In this document: positions 1-10,672 of the stretch, in pieces | How the letters are laid out: the number at the start of each line of letters is the position of its first letter | Position numbering within the stretch: position 1 is the first letter of the stretch | Assembly (NCBI GenBank): GCA_002943765.1 | Contig: PQWQ01000023.1 | Span: forward strand, 622,501 to 686,500 | Reading direction: 5' to 3' | Length of the DNA: 64,000 bases | Origin: Psoroptes ovis | Lineage: Eukaryota; Arthropoda; Arachnida; Sarcoptiformes; Psoroptidae | Translations under genes and position numbers: made by a program | Notes under the pieces: model-generated | What the model was told of the DNA's origin: nothing | Seen by the model: the letters and a program-made list of their open reading frames with translations, nothing else | Database searches by the model: none

Positions 1-924
1 TTGTTCAATGCTTTCACTTTCATCTTGCTGTGACAACAATGCGCGACGACTGTTGACATTTCGCCTTTGATGGTTGAAGTTTTGTCGGCCATATTGTTGG
101 CGCTGCTGACGTTGCAAAATGGCGGTTGGACAATTTCTAATAATGTGATTGGCTGAACCACAGTTGTAACATTTACGCGGCATTCTGCGCGACCGTTGAA
201 AATTTTGTTGATTCGATTGAAAAGCTTGATTTGATGGAATTTGGCTGTTGTTATTATTATCATTATCAAATTTTATGCCAATTAATTTCTGTTTGATTGT
301 AAGATAATCCAGATTATCACTCATTTCTAAGACTTGTTTATAAGAATCATATTTAGATGTTAAGCTCTTGAGGAATTTGTCAATAATGATTTCATTTGGA
401 ATATTTGCTCCGGCTTTATTAGCCTCTTGTAATTTTAGGTCAAATCTTGATATGTACGCCTGTAACGATTCATCAGGTTTCATTTTAATTGCGTTCCATT
501 CTGCGTGCAATTGAACCATCTTTCTGCTGGACGACTGTTCATATCTTGCTTTCAATTCTTCAATGATCTCAGATGGTAAATTCTTATCACAAACCAACAT
601 GGCGATATCTCGATTCATGTTTCGCAAGATTGTTGCTCTTATCATTTTGATGTCTTCTTCTTTTCCAATTATCATTTGGTCAACGTCCAACAATTCATCA
701 CACTTGCTTTCGATCGCCCATAATTTAAGTTCGAAAAGCCAATCTTTTAAATTGTCTCCATCAAATTTTATATTCAGTGGTGCTGGATTGATTTTTGGAC
801 GTTGATTTTCAGCCATCACCAAGTTTCGCAAGGAATCAACCAAATTGTTTACCAAATTTCGCAAGGAATCAACCAAATTATTTTCATTCGCCATATTGTT
901 TGATGCACTTCTAGTTTCAACCAT
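1..924 (-). CDS. Retrotransposon Gag (partial, runs off left edge)
   Basis: An uninterrupted frame of 308 codons runs from ATG at 924 to base 1. An alternative start at 816 gives MAENQRPKINPAPLN, which fits the usual copia Gag beginning better. The N-terminal third carries the FDGDNLKDWLFELKLW block typical of DUF4219/UBN2 Gag proteins. A CCHC zinc knuckle (CX2CX4HX4C) occupies residues 252-265 counted from 924, followed by an Arg/Gln-rich basic tail suited to RNA binding. The role known for this family is capsid formation and packaging of the element RNA. The residues between the two possible starts contain a 33-bp tandem duplication. No protease or later Pol domain is reached. Confidence 0.85.
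   Translation of the reverse strand, partial: MVETRSASNNMANENNLVDSLRNLVNNLVDSLRNLVMAENQRPKINPAPLNIKFDGDNLKDWLFELKLWAIESKCDELLDVDQMIIGKEEDIKMIRATILRNMNRDIAMLVCDKNLPSEIIEELKARYEQSSSRKMVQLHAEWNAIKMKPDESLQAYISRFDLKLQEANKAGANIPNEIIIDKFLKSLTSKYDSYKQVLEMSDNLDYLTIKQKLIGIKFDNDNNNNSQIPSNQAFQSNQQNFQRSRRMPRKCYNCGSANHIIRNCPTAILQRQQRQQYGRQNFNHQRRNVNSRRALLSQQDESESIEQ
818..883 (-). repeat. 33-bp tandem duplication at Gag N-terminus
   Basis: Two adjacent 33-bp units (818-850 and 851-883) differ at only two positions and keep the frame. They encode a repeated LVDSLRN motif between the two possible Gag starts. Confidence 0.85.
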
Positions 925-1064
925 TTTAATTACTTCACACGATGGTAAATGTTATTATTTTTCACAATTAATTTATAGATTAAAGCAAAGAAGAATAAAA
1001 AGCCGTTGAAAAAATTCACAAGTATAAAAATTCACAAAGTTAAAATTTAAATTCGTGGGTAGAG

Positions 1065-1075
1065 CTCTGCTACCA
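1065..1075 (-). other. Primer-binding site for initiator tRNA-Met
   Basis: The minus strand reads TGGTAGCAGAG right after the LTR end. This is complementary to the last 11 bases, CCA included, of eukaryotic initiator tRNA-Met, the usual primer of Ty1/copia elements. The match then stops. Confidence 0.75.
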
Positions 1076-1197
1076 TGTTGCAGGCACGAGAGACTAGTGA
1101 ACAGTGACTAGATGGCTGGAGTGTACGTCGTTTATATATGAGGTACCTATTGCTACCTAATCGTCTATTGCGACCCAATAGGTCTCACCTCATAACA
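1076..1197 (-). repeat. 5' long terminal repeat (122 bp)
   Basis: On the minus strand it begins TGTTATGAGG and ends GCAACA, giving the TG...CA ends expected of an LTR, and it directly abuts the primer-binding site. It holds a TATA box (1131-1138). 122 bp is short for a copia LTR. The boundary at 1197 is inferred from the terminal TGTT/AACA symmetry, since the second LTR is outside the window. Confidence 0.75.
1131..1138 (-). promoter_or_regulatory. TATA box in the LTR
   Basis: TATATAAA on the minus strand, about 55 bp before the LTR end, which would place an RNA start inside the LTR as in active elements. Confidence 0.6.
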
Positions 1198-1586
1198 CAA
1201 AAAATGACCAGAACCAAACCAAGAAAAACCAAGCAAACCGGAACATTTCCGAAAAGGTATAGTCTCTCATGAATGGTCACCCATTGAGCAGCAGCAAGCT
1301 TCGAATAGATTCAATGGTCGAATTAAGGTAAGATTCGATGATCATCCATAAACAACAAGGTACGACAAGTTTACAATAATCGACCGACCCTTTGAATTGA
1401 GAGTGAACACAAAGACCAGCCGTCCAAAGACTTAGAAAAAGCTGAAGAACCTGTTTATCACCAAATCGAAGACGACATATATGACCAGTAAGTAACCACA
1501 CTCTACACCCGAGATTGGATCCCGAGAACAAACATTTCGGGTTATGTAATAATGGCTGGTTAGCTGGTTGGTTGGTATGTATGATA

Positions 1587-1667
1587 TTGGGTTGTCCGCA
1601 AAGTTTTGGCCGGTTATATCGTAGAAAATTATTGAAAAAATCAGCAAGAACTTATGGGACAACCTAA
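1587..1667 (+). mobile_element. MITE, type B with C-like right end
   Basis: The left end is TTGGGTTGTCCGCAAAG. The right end is CTTATGGGACAACCTAA and does not pair with the left end at the CGC/ATG position. Flanked by TA. Confidence 0.85.
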
Positions 1668-2654
1668 TATGTCTGTATGTGTGTATGTACACACTCATTC
1701 GAAGCATTAAAAGATATCAAAAGGTAAATAAATGAATGGTCGAAAGGAGAGAGAGACACAACAAGCAACAAATTCAAATATGACTCGCCCGAACGTTTAC
1801 CTTGCAAGTGATGGACAAGTCAACCAGTAATCAGTAGACAAACCCCTTATGTTATTGGGGGGGGGTGATAAACAAAGGTGAGTGGGGGGCAACCAAATGT
1901 GGTTTACGACCTGATAATAATCATCACTGAATTAATAAAGGTAAGTCGAAAATATGAGGGTGTAATAGTTGAGATCAATGAATCATTGAAAAAAATTCTG
2001 GTTTTTTCCAATTTCATAGGTTCAAACCATGACAATAATAATAATAATCAAAGGACCTTGGGCATGAATATTGGTTTTGAATATTGCGCATTTGGTAATA
2101 CCCAAGGATCCATTTTGGCTGATTGTCAATGGATACACAACAGATACAGATACAGCAGATAGATACTCACACATTGAAACTTGAAATTTTTACCCTGGAA
2201 AATTTCATCATCATTTGTGGGTATTTTTGGCCACATTTGGGCTCATCATGTTTTAATGATTTTTCCATTCAATTTTAAATTCGATGGCATTTGGCGTGTG
2301 GTATATTTGGGTCTGGCCCAAAAATTTCTGGTACGAATTCTGGTGGTGGTGGTAGAACCTATGAAATGGAATTTTGTTCCAGAATTTGGGCTGGAATTCT
2401 GGTTTCCAAGTCGTCCAGACGAATCCAATGAAAATCTATCGGGAATCTTCCATAGGGAATTATTTCCTAGGGTGAAATTTATTAGAAATTGTTCTGTGAA
2501 TCATTGGAATTCGAAATTTAAAAAAAAAAATAAATTAAAAGGGACCAAACCTTGTACATTTCTCATCCATACGGTATATACATAAAAAAAACCAGAGATA
2601 ATCGAATGATTCAATCGAAGATTAACGTTTGAAAGGTTAGTTTTTGGTTTTTGA

Positions 2655-2734
2655 TTGGGTTGTCCGCAAAGTTCTTGCCAATTATATCGTAGAAAATCAT
2701 TGGAAAATCGACAAAAACATATGGGACAATCTAA
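2655..2734 (+). mobile_element. MITE, type B with C-like right end
   Basis: Same mixed structure as the copy at 1587: left GTCCGCAAAG, right ATATGGGACAATCTAA, core TTATATCGTAGAAAATCATT. Confidence 0.85.
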
Positions 2735-3429
2735 TATTAAGGCTGATTTGACCACCATTCAAATACATTCAGAAAGATTCATTAATATTTTATTTATTTT
2801 TCTTCTAATTTCCTTCAAAGGTTTCAATGAACAAACACATATGAACACATATATGGATGAATGCCGCTCCATAGGAGTCCTCAAGGACTGGTTTTGCTCG
2901 ATTTCAATCCATTCGTCCATCCATTCATTCAGTAGTATTGATACTCTGCTGCTGCTGCCAATGCTGCTGGTTGCTGGACATGTTCGAGGTCATATCCTTT
3001 TAGTGAACCTTCGTATCATCAATGATTTATCAAAGGATATTCATATGTGTGATCTTATTACTATCAATGTTCATTTGGTCGAATTTGAATGGTCAAAATG
3101 GTGGAGTAAAGATGTGGAGAGAGAGAGACATTTTGAATTACTGACAAGTAAGTTTGTTTGTTGGTTGACAATCAACAATATCAAGTCAATTGGGTCATGT
3201 ACACAGATACTCAGTGTGACAAGCAGAATGAAGAAGTCTTAATTTACTTCAAGACCAGAAATTATGAGTCAAAGATGTTCGATGTTTGGCCAGATATTCG
3301 TGGAATGACAGCTGGTTTTTTCAAAGGTTTGTCTTGGTGCTGGTTGCTGGCCAGTCAAAGGCTTCGAAATTGTTCAGAGGATTGTAAGTTGAATAGGTTA
3401 TAACCTTCAATATTAATCAAAAATATTAT

Positions 3430-4233
3430 CTAATAATATGATAAATTCGTATATTTCATTAATAATATTGTTTGAGCGAATATAATCAATTCAACAATGA
3501 ATGGTGCGATAATGGTCGTTGAAAATATTAACCAAAATAATTGACATGGCCATCCATTCAGCATGAACAATGTGAAGGTTATAGTTCCGATTGTGTGCAT
3601 ACAAAATGCTATTTTAGGGCAAAATCGAAAGGAGAATGAAGGAAAAAAATCAAAGAAATGAAGGAAAAAACAATTAAAAGGTTAAAGTTAAGAGGTTATT
3701 ATCAAAGGTCAACCAAAGGTTGACCGAAGGTTATGCAGAGGTCAAAGGGTGTGATAAGGAATGTAAAGCAAACTTACAAAATAAATTCTGTTTAGCCACT
3801 ATCATTGATATGCCAAAGATGAATGGTAACAGCTCTAAAACGATCAAAACGATTGATAATGATAATCCAATTGTTAGCCTTTAGGGTGAAAAAATAAACA
3901 AAATAATTACAGAGGTATTAACCCTTGAATTTCAAGGAATCATCAAGAGATATTACTTACTCATAATCTTTGGACCAATATTCATCTGAATCATAATTCC
4001 AAGAGATACATATTCGTACATTGAAATCCTGGAAAAATGTGAAAAATGCACAAGATTAGAACCTCTTAAAAAAAGCTTAAAGCTCAAAGCACACAAAACA
4101 AGCTTAGCACAGCTGGCGCGTATTGTAAGCTCAAGCAATAGATACATACACGATCAGTGATGAATACGATGGCAAGGACTAAATGTGCCACAAGCGATAT
4201 GAAACGTAATGAAATCAATGATTTCATTGTCAT
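3430..4233 (-). CDS. TMEM107: Transmembrane protein 107 (ciliary transition zone)
   Basis: CDS is complement join(3430..3608, 3778..3878, 3961..4028, 4150..4233), 143 aa against 140 in human. Donors are GTATGT, GTAAGT and GTAAGT; acceptors are CAG, AAG and TAG; the phases fit. Exon 1 encodes a signal-anchor-like helix ending in FITDR. Exon 2 begins DFNVRICISWNYDSDEY, exon 3 encodes the second hydrophobic helix (LTIGLSLSIVLIVLELLPF) and exon 4 carries two more helices. The four-helix layout, the YW..KDYE..LTIGLS block and the C-terminal helices match TMEM107. In other animals this is a tetraspan protein of the MKS module at the ciliary transition zone, needed for ciliary membrane composition. 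Each exon is short, so open-reading-frame scans miss the gene. It lies 600 bp downstream of RPN2 on the same strand. A second in-frame ATG follows two codons after the first. Confidence 0.82.
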
Positions 4234-4835
4234 ATTTGTGATTTTCGCTGAGATTTTCTTTTTTACGAAGATTCAATTTGATCAATCTCGCTCTGATGAT
4301 TAATTGTATTTTTCAATGAATTCTTGAAGTATTAGAAAATCGTTGGAGCCTCGATATGTTGTACAAACGGATTGACCATGGCAAACATTGAGGGAAATCA
4401 ATGAATCAATTAATTATCTTTGTCTTCGCAAATTGAATTCGAATCGTTTGTCGTTGAAGGTCTTCAATCTTGAAAAAAAGTTCAATTAATTACAACAAAT
4501 GATTCGAATCTATTTAATTTGATTAGATTAATTAATTAAAATCAGATTTTAATTAATCAGAACTATAGTCTTTACTTTAAACACAACAAATTCACAAAAC
4601 AAATTTTGTGAATTTTTTTTTTTTTTTTTTTTTGTTCTTTCAACAACCAAATCACCATGGCAATGGTTTCACGCTAAAGGTTAACCTGCGCAATCTGTCG
4701 TTAACACTTAATGGTTAAACAATTTTCAATAATCAAAAACTTGCGATTTTAAAAATTTTATTTGAACTTTGAATATACTTTTTAAAATATGTTTATTTGT
4801 TTGTTTACAAATATCTTTAATATATATGTATCATT
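4234..4835. other. Intergenic between TMEM107 and RPN2
   Basis: AT-rich 602 bp with TTAATTAA-type tracts and a run of about 20 T near 4614-4633. It must hold the TMEM107 promoter and the RPN2 polyadenylation site, but I recognise no specific element. Confidence 0.5.
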
Positions 4836-6941
4836 CTATTTATTCTTATTACGTATTAGATTCGATAATAATGAATGGCCACTAAGGTATATGATTAAAC
4901 TAAGACCGGCTAAATATTTTATCGTTTGAAACATGTTTAATGCCAAGAAGAAACATCCATATAGTAAGAATATTGCGGCCAAACTGCTATGGAATAGCAG
5001 GGCTGATAGAGTGAATTGAAAATTTGATAAATTGACACCAATTTTGAACCACTGTTGTTCATAAATGAAAGAATAAAAATTAATCAATGGAATTGACATT
5101 AAAATTGGCATAATCAATACTTACAGCAACAAACAAGCCTAACAATGGTACCATTGCTAACATTGTGAATAAATTCGAAACGAATGCATGCGGCCGCTTG
5201 TCTTGTTCACGAAATAAATGTTTAATTTCTGGTTTTGATGAATATTCTTGCCTTTGTAGCGATGATAATGATTGTTGTTGTTGTTGTTGTGATGATGATG
5301 ATGAAGAACTAAATTGTATATTGATTGTACCAATATTCCATTTGAATGGATTCAATATCAATGAATCACCAATCAATAAATCTAGCTGATATTCACCAGA
5401 TAATTCCATAAAATCTTTTGAACGTGTTGGAAGATTTAGATCAATTTTATAGAATAAACCATTTGAATCTAATTCAGCAATGAATATTATTTCTTGTTTG
5501 GTATTCAAATGATAAAACCGCAACATTGATTGATGTACATTCATTGTTTGATCAGTTTTCATTGTGTCTTTTATTTGATATTTAAGTTGGATACGTTGTA
5601 AATAATCAACATCAATCATTTGTTCCAGTTTTGATGGATAAATTAACCTGAAATTGATGGAGAATTAATGACATTCAGTTGATTAATTACCATTTGTACT
5701 TACGGAAAATTCTTTTGTCCAACATCCGAATCAGTTATGGTTAGTTCAGCATTATCAATTTTTACCATTGTCAATATGCTCATATCGATTTCAATCGCTT
5801 CATTACCAAGAATACGTTTATCTGGTTTCGATGGTGAAACATTCAACTTTAATTTATAAAAACCAGCCGATAATTTCGATGATAATTGTTGATCGGTGAA
5901 AAAATCATAAGCAAACAATTTACTATCGCCAGTAACGGGTTTAAATTGAATATTTTTTGACAGCAAATTGTTGTTTAAATCATTGGTACGGGCCAAAGAG
6001 GTGGCTACAACTGAACCAGGTGATACTGTTTCATCCAGCACATTGGTTATTTTCAATGTTAATATTGGATTTTCCATCGATGACAGTGTTGATTGTCCAT
6101 ATTTTGTAATCATATATGGTATATGATAATTATTGGTGGTGAATAATGATAGCAATTCAATTACTTCGTTTGCTCCTTTTGGTGTGAGGACATATTTGCG
6201 TGATAGAAAATAATTTACAAATTTCAATGCTTGTTCATTCGTTATGCTGATTGTTGATTTATTTGCTGCTGTTGTCAATTTATAAATACCACTAACCACG
6301 GCTGATGTTACACCAAGACCACCTTCAAATTGCAAGAATTTACCATTTATTTCATCTGCTTGTACAATAACATCGGGTATTTTTTCAACAAATTGATTTT
6401 GATCTTGTTTTTGAGCGAATTTCGATGCCAATTGAAATGCGAGACCAATATTCAACAGAGTATCTTCACGTTTCAATGCATCTAATAATAATTTCGGTAT
6501 TTTTGATGCCGTATCTAATGGTTTTCCAAGAGCATTCATAGCGATGCCATATTGATACAGCTCTTGTACATTTGAATTATCTTTAATCAATGTCGGTAGC
6601 GTTTTCAGTAATTTTGCTGAATCAATTGGACAATTATTCAAAAGTTTCGATAATAGAACTTGATAGTAAATATTTTCAATTGTATCACTTGAAACGCTCG
6701 TTTGAATATGTTTACAAATATCGGCCGAATTTGTTGGAACTTTTTTATCTAATAAATAATTCAAATTTACATTATAATAAATGTTCGGCAATGTATTTGC
6801 TGATAATGGTGATTTAAGTTCAACCACTCGACGTAATCGTTGTTTATCTTGATCATTGAGACTTGCCGAAGCCGATAAAATCAATGATATTTGACTGAAA
6901 ATCAGTAGAAAAATTGAAAATCGTTGGAATGATGGAATCAT
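4836..6941 (-). CDS. RPN2: Ribophorin II, oligosaccharyltransferase subunit
   Basis: CDS is complement join(4836..5051, 5125..5647, 5704..6941), 658 aa (human 631). Both introns use GTAAGT donors and CAG acceptors. The protein is a non-catalytic subunit of the ER oligosaccharyltransferase that transfers the preformed glycan to Asn of nascent chains. Visible parts are an N-terminal signal peptide (about residues 1-24), a large lumenal region, one membrane helix at the end of exon 2 (LFTMLAMVPLLGLFVA) and two more in exon 3. Exon 3 begins WFKIGVNLSNFQFTLSAL and contains LNMFQTIKYLAGL, close to the conserved ribophorin II C-terminus. An insertion of Ser and Gln homopolymers near residue 540 is lineage-specific. 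The start is the first ATG before the signal peptide. Confidence 0.93.
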
Positions 6942-7885
6942 TTTCAGAAGGGGAAAAATCTGAAATCAAGAATTGCAGGCGAATTGAGATGATTAAGCTG
7001 AGAATCAATAAAAATACACCAAAAAAGCAAATCAACCCAATGACTTAAGACACGTGTGCTTTAACGAGTTGACAGAATTTTTTTTTTTGTTTCGATTTTC
7101 GAATCCAAGAAATTTCCCGGGCAAAAAAACTGCGAAAATTTTCCCGGGAATTTCAGAAAAAAAATTCGAAAATACTAACGCCATCTGCCGATGCCGAGCC
7201 GAACTAGCCACTTGTTGCGCAATTTCATTCATTTCTTATTTTAATTTTTCTAAAATTGATTTATTTATTTATTCATTCATTTGCTTTACATTCATTAATA
7301 TTATTAATAAAAACATCTTAAAGCATCGCTTATATGAAACAGTATGTTTATGTATTTCGATGTTCTCGTTTAATACGTATAATTAGTGGTGTAATTTATA
7401 TAATTAGTGTACATTTGTTTGTTTGTATATTTATTAATAATAATAAATGTTTATTTTTATTATAAATGCGCTATTTTTTCAATGTTTTGCTTTCAATATA
7501 TCTATATTTATATACACACAAATATAGCTCAATTCGTTGTAAATAAATGCGATCATAAATTCAATGGTAAAATATGGTCCGATTGTTGGCTAATCAATGA
7601 GAGCAGCAAATTCAAATACTGATTGATTCGATTCAAGTGATAATTTGCCTGATTTTGTCAAGTAAATCAACGATATTCAAAGATATCAACCTTATATCGA
7701 CGATATATCAAAGATAGCGCAACAAGTATTTGATTAAAATTAGTAATATCGAGAATTTCAAAACTAATAAACTCATTTACTCATTTATTTATTTAGATTT
7801 ATTCGCTTTTTCGAAATTGAATATTTCAAATAATTCAAATAATTCAAATTTTCAAAATTGTTTTGCCAAACAAACAAAGCATCAC
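6942..7885. other. Divergent intergenic region RPN2 / unknown gene
   Basis: Probably holds a shared promoter. It contains two TTTCCCGGG blocks near 7108-7151 and a CGCCATCTG motif at 7179-7187. From 7250 to 7880 it is AT-rich with poly-ATT tracts and no supported gene. Confidence 0.5.
7179..7187 (-). promoter_or_regulatory. CAGATGGCG motif
   Basis: Minus-strand CAGATGGCG lies 238 bp upstream of the RPN2 start codon. The same 9-mer occurs at 8776 and 34642. It resembles the core of a CTCF site or an E-box fused to a YY1-like core. Function unproven. Confidence 0.35.
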
Positions 7886-8711
7886 ATGGAACGTGAACCA
7901 GCTGATGGTTGTGATTTTAATGACAGCAATAACAATGGCAGCAATAATAAACGAACAAATGGTGATGGCATTGAAACATCATCAATACCAACAACAGAAT
8001 TTAACGAATACAATAATATTATCGACAACAATAATAATAATATCAATGATATTGATGATGGTATCGGTATTGATGATATAATTGAAGATGATGATGATGA
8101 AACATCCGAACAGCCACAGCAAGATGATGGTATTTCATATTTACGTTGTTCAAGTATACAAACAGAAGAGCTACAACGACGTCAACGTCGTTTAAGCCAT
8201 CAACGACAATCATCACCTGGCTATCCTGGTCTTGCATTCAATTCACCAATGTATTCGAATACAATACTGAGATTTGGTATTATTGCAAATGAAATACGTG
8301 ATTTGAAACAAAATCAATTGAAAAAGGTTCGTAAATATATTCATTATTTCAAATATTTTATTCGAAAATTTCGTGTCAAAACAAATGCAAAATGCATCAA
8401 ATCCTACACACAAACACATACAAATAACATGCGCATCATGCAAAATCATCATCAAATATTTTGTTGATTAATAATCAACAAAATATATTCAGCCAGTACC
8501 AGGTCCTACTTGTTTTTTTTATGACAATTTGCCAGTCATTTGTCTTATTGTTTTGGGGGATTTCACTCCAAAAATCGAAAAGGTGTTTAAATTGATGATG
8601 ATTCAACTAATTCAACAATGTTCGTTGTGCACGCAAATCACTGAAAATAACAATAAATCGAAACACCTGTTGAAAAGTATCTTAAAAGGTATTCATAAGG
8701 TAAGATTTTGA
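7886..8711 (+). CDS. Unrecognised Asn/Asp-rich protein, two exons proposed
   Basis: Exon 1 is 7886-8326 (147 codons, starting MEREPADGCDF). It has a long Asn/Asp low-complexity N-terminus, an acidic run near residues 65-72, and then a better-ordered part with SSIQTEELQRRQRRLSHQRQ and LRFGIIANEIRDLKQNQLKK. It ends at AAG|GTTCGT, a donor form also used by the tropomyosin gene here. A TTCAG acceptor opens exon 2 at 8493 in frame (PVPGPTCFFYDNLP...) to a stop at 8711, giving 219 aa. A consensus donor CATAAG|GTAAGA just before that stop suggests splicing may go on to an exon I did not find. I do not recognise the family. Exon 1 is fairly convincing from base use and the conserved-looking end; exon 2 is much less certain. 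Confidence 0.5.
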
Positions 8712-10672
8712 TTTTTAGCAAAGAAAAATTCAAAACAAAAAAATTTAAATTTCAAGTGTTTCATTTCGACGACAACAGATGGCGTGCGCATTTGTTTACA
8801 TTTTTTTTCTTTTCAAAAATCATTTCTCACCTTCATTCATTCATTTAATTCATTGGTGCAATATTTAAATGTCCAAGACATACATTCACACAGATACACA
8901 GCAATACAACAACACATCAGATGATTTTAAATGGTAAAAAAAAGCAAATTAAGAGCAAACCTGCAACATTAAAACAACGTAAACACCGTAGACATATGAG
9001 CGCGCGCATACAAACACATTGAATGAAACAATCACACACCCTAAATACAAGTAAATTTGCGCGTAACTTTCAATATTTAAATGCTGCTGCTTCAGGCTGC
9101 TATCATATGGTAACACAGCATGATGCCTGTAGTAGTATTTTACTCATAGTTTCATTTTCATTCATAGAAAACTTTTGGATGAAATGAAAAATGAATGAAA
9201 CATAAACACACAGGCATATAGACTCATAGATTCAACCTTCAAACATATGTGTGTTGGCCAATAATTGAAAATTACAGCAACAACAACAAACGACGACGAC
9301 GCCAGCAGCATTTGAAGCTTGAAGCTATAGCTTAAAAGTGAGAAAAAACAAGCAAGCAAGCAAACAAACAGCCTCATAGACAGCCATACAAAACATATGT
9401 AAACAAGCTACAAGCAATATGAGCCACCGCCTTGATGCAATGATTATGCATTAAGCTTTGAATTGAGCTAAATTGAATATATAAATATGGGACACATACT
9501 CGATGTGTTGTTGGATGTATGTAATGATATATGTACGCAAACAAACACAAGAAATAATTGTTTAATGATAATATTGATGATTATATGAGAGGATTCAATC
9601 GAGACGATTCATTCGATTCATTGCAGTATAATTTCAATTGTGTTAATCGTATGTATATGTGTGTTTTATTGAAATCACCAATCATCATCATCATCGTTCG
9701 ATGTAGCTTTACCATCGACTACTACAAGTATTTTGAATCATTTACCTTGTATCTTTTTGCATTTTTTTGGTGTGGTTTAACCAAAAAAAAATCACTTTTG
9801 GTTTAGTTATTTTGGTGGTGGTGAATATCCATTGCTTACCATCATATTTGATTCAATTTCAACCTGTACCTCTCGATGTGTGTGTGTCTCGGTAGATTGA
9901 ATTGAACATTGAATTGAATTGTGAATAAAGCTTTCGTCAAAAACTTGTGTTCCCGCGGTAAACAACGAATAATAACGACGACGAGCCTGCAACAAACAAC
10001 AGAAATTTTCGGGTTTGGTCGTTGTCATGGTGCCATTGTTGTTGTAGTAAATTATCACTGGTGGTTTAATGGTGACGGTGATTTCGATGGTGTTTTCGAA
10101 TGGTTAGATGATCATCATAATCATTCCATTTCATTTCGACTCATTTCAATTCATAAACACTTAGAACTCAAAAGACTCCAAGCAACTAATCAACCGCGAT
10201 TATCATCAAATGATATATGAATGAATATATAAACAGTCAGTGGAAAATAGATTGCCATTGAAATCTGACAAGTTTTCTATGTGATATTTGTGATTTGATA
10301 TGATTATAATTCATTTGTGAATTGACTTTGTTTGCTCGATGGTGATGTTTGTTTGTTTGATGGTGAACTTTGATTTGATTTGATTTAAATCAAAAAAATA
10401 ATTGAAATTGAAACATTCCATAAATCACACACGCAACGATATTAGATATATTCCACCTTTTGAATAATTTTGAAGAATTTCTGCCAATATTCACTGCCAT
10501 TGTTGAATATTAAATATTCGGCCAATTGTTGACCATTGATTTGTATTTACCTTTGTTTACCTGAGTTCATCAAATTGTTGTTTGTGTTTACCTTTGTGTT
10601 TTTTGGTGTTTTTTTGAGTTTTTTGAAATTTTATTCGAATCAACGAGTTATTCATTCAACGAATCAATCAAA
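8712..10672. other. Upstream region of tropomyosin, no gene seen
   Basis: About 2 kb of AT-rich DNA with short ORFs only. A CAGATGGCG motif followed by TTTGTTTACA lies at 8776-8800. The 9300-9380 region is rich in short AGCAAGCAAGC-type repeats. The stretch 10240-10672 is likely the promoter and 5' UTR of the tropomyosin gene. Confidence 0.45.
8776..8784 (+). promoter_or_regulatory. CAGATGGCG motif
   Basis: Second copy of the 9-mer, followed after 8 bases by TGTTTACA, a forkhead-like box. The G+C-rich spot stands out in an AT-rich stretch. Confidence 0.3.

Larger units (their letters stand above)
1..1197 (-). mobile_element. Ty1/copia-type LTR retrotransposon, 5' part, cut by window edge
   Basis: Read on the minus strand the order is LTR (1197-1076), primer-binding site (1075-1065), leader (1064-925) and a Gag reading frame (924 to the edge). 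This is the normal 5' end of an LTR retrotransposon. Assignment to Ty1/copia rests on the Gag, a single-zinc-knuckle protein of the UBN2/DUF4219 type. Integrase, reverse transcriptase and the 3' LTR would lie to the left of the window. The Gag is free of stops, so the copy may be young. The plus-side flank starts at 1198. Confidence 0.85.
1198..3429. other. Intergenic, two MITEs, no supported gene
   Basis: The part 1200-1560 is richer in G+C than its surroundings and shows short coding-like stretches on the plus strand broken by stops, so it may be an eroded retroelement. Two short transposons sit at 1587-1667 and 2655-2734. The stretch 2880-3400 also has fairly coding-like base use, but no frame stays open with usable splice sites and I assign no gene. 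Confidence 0.5.

Noticed and set aside
2655..3242. 195-codon ORF
   Set aside because: Its first part is a MITE and the rest has no recognisable family; open by chance.
9558..10220. ORFs of 82-99 codons on both strands
   Set aside because: No splice-compatible neighbours, no domain; likely non-coding DNA upstream of tropomyosin.
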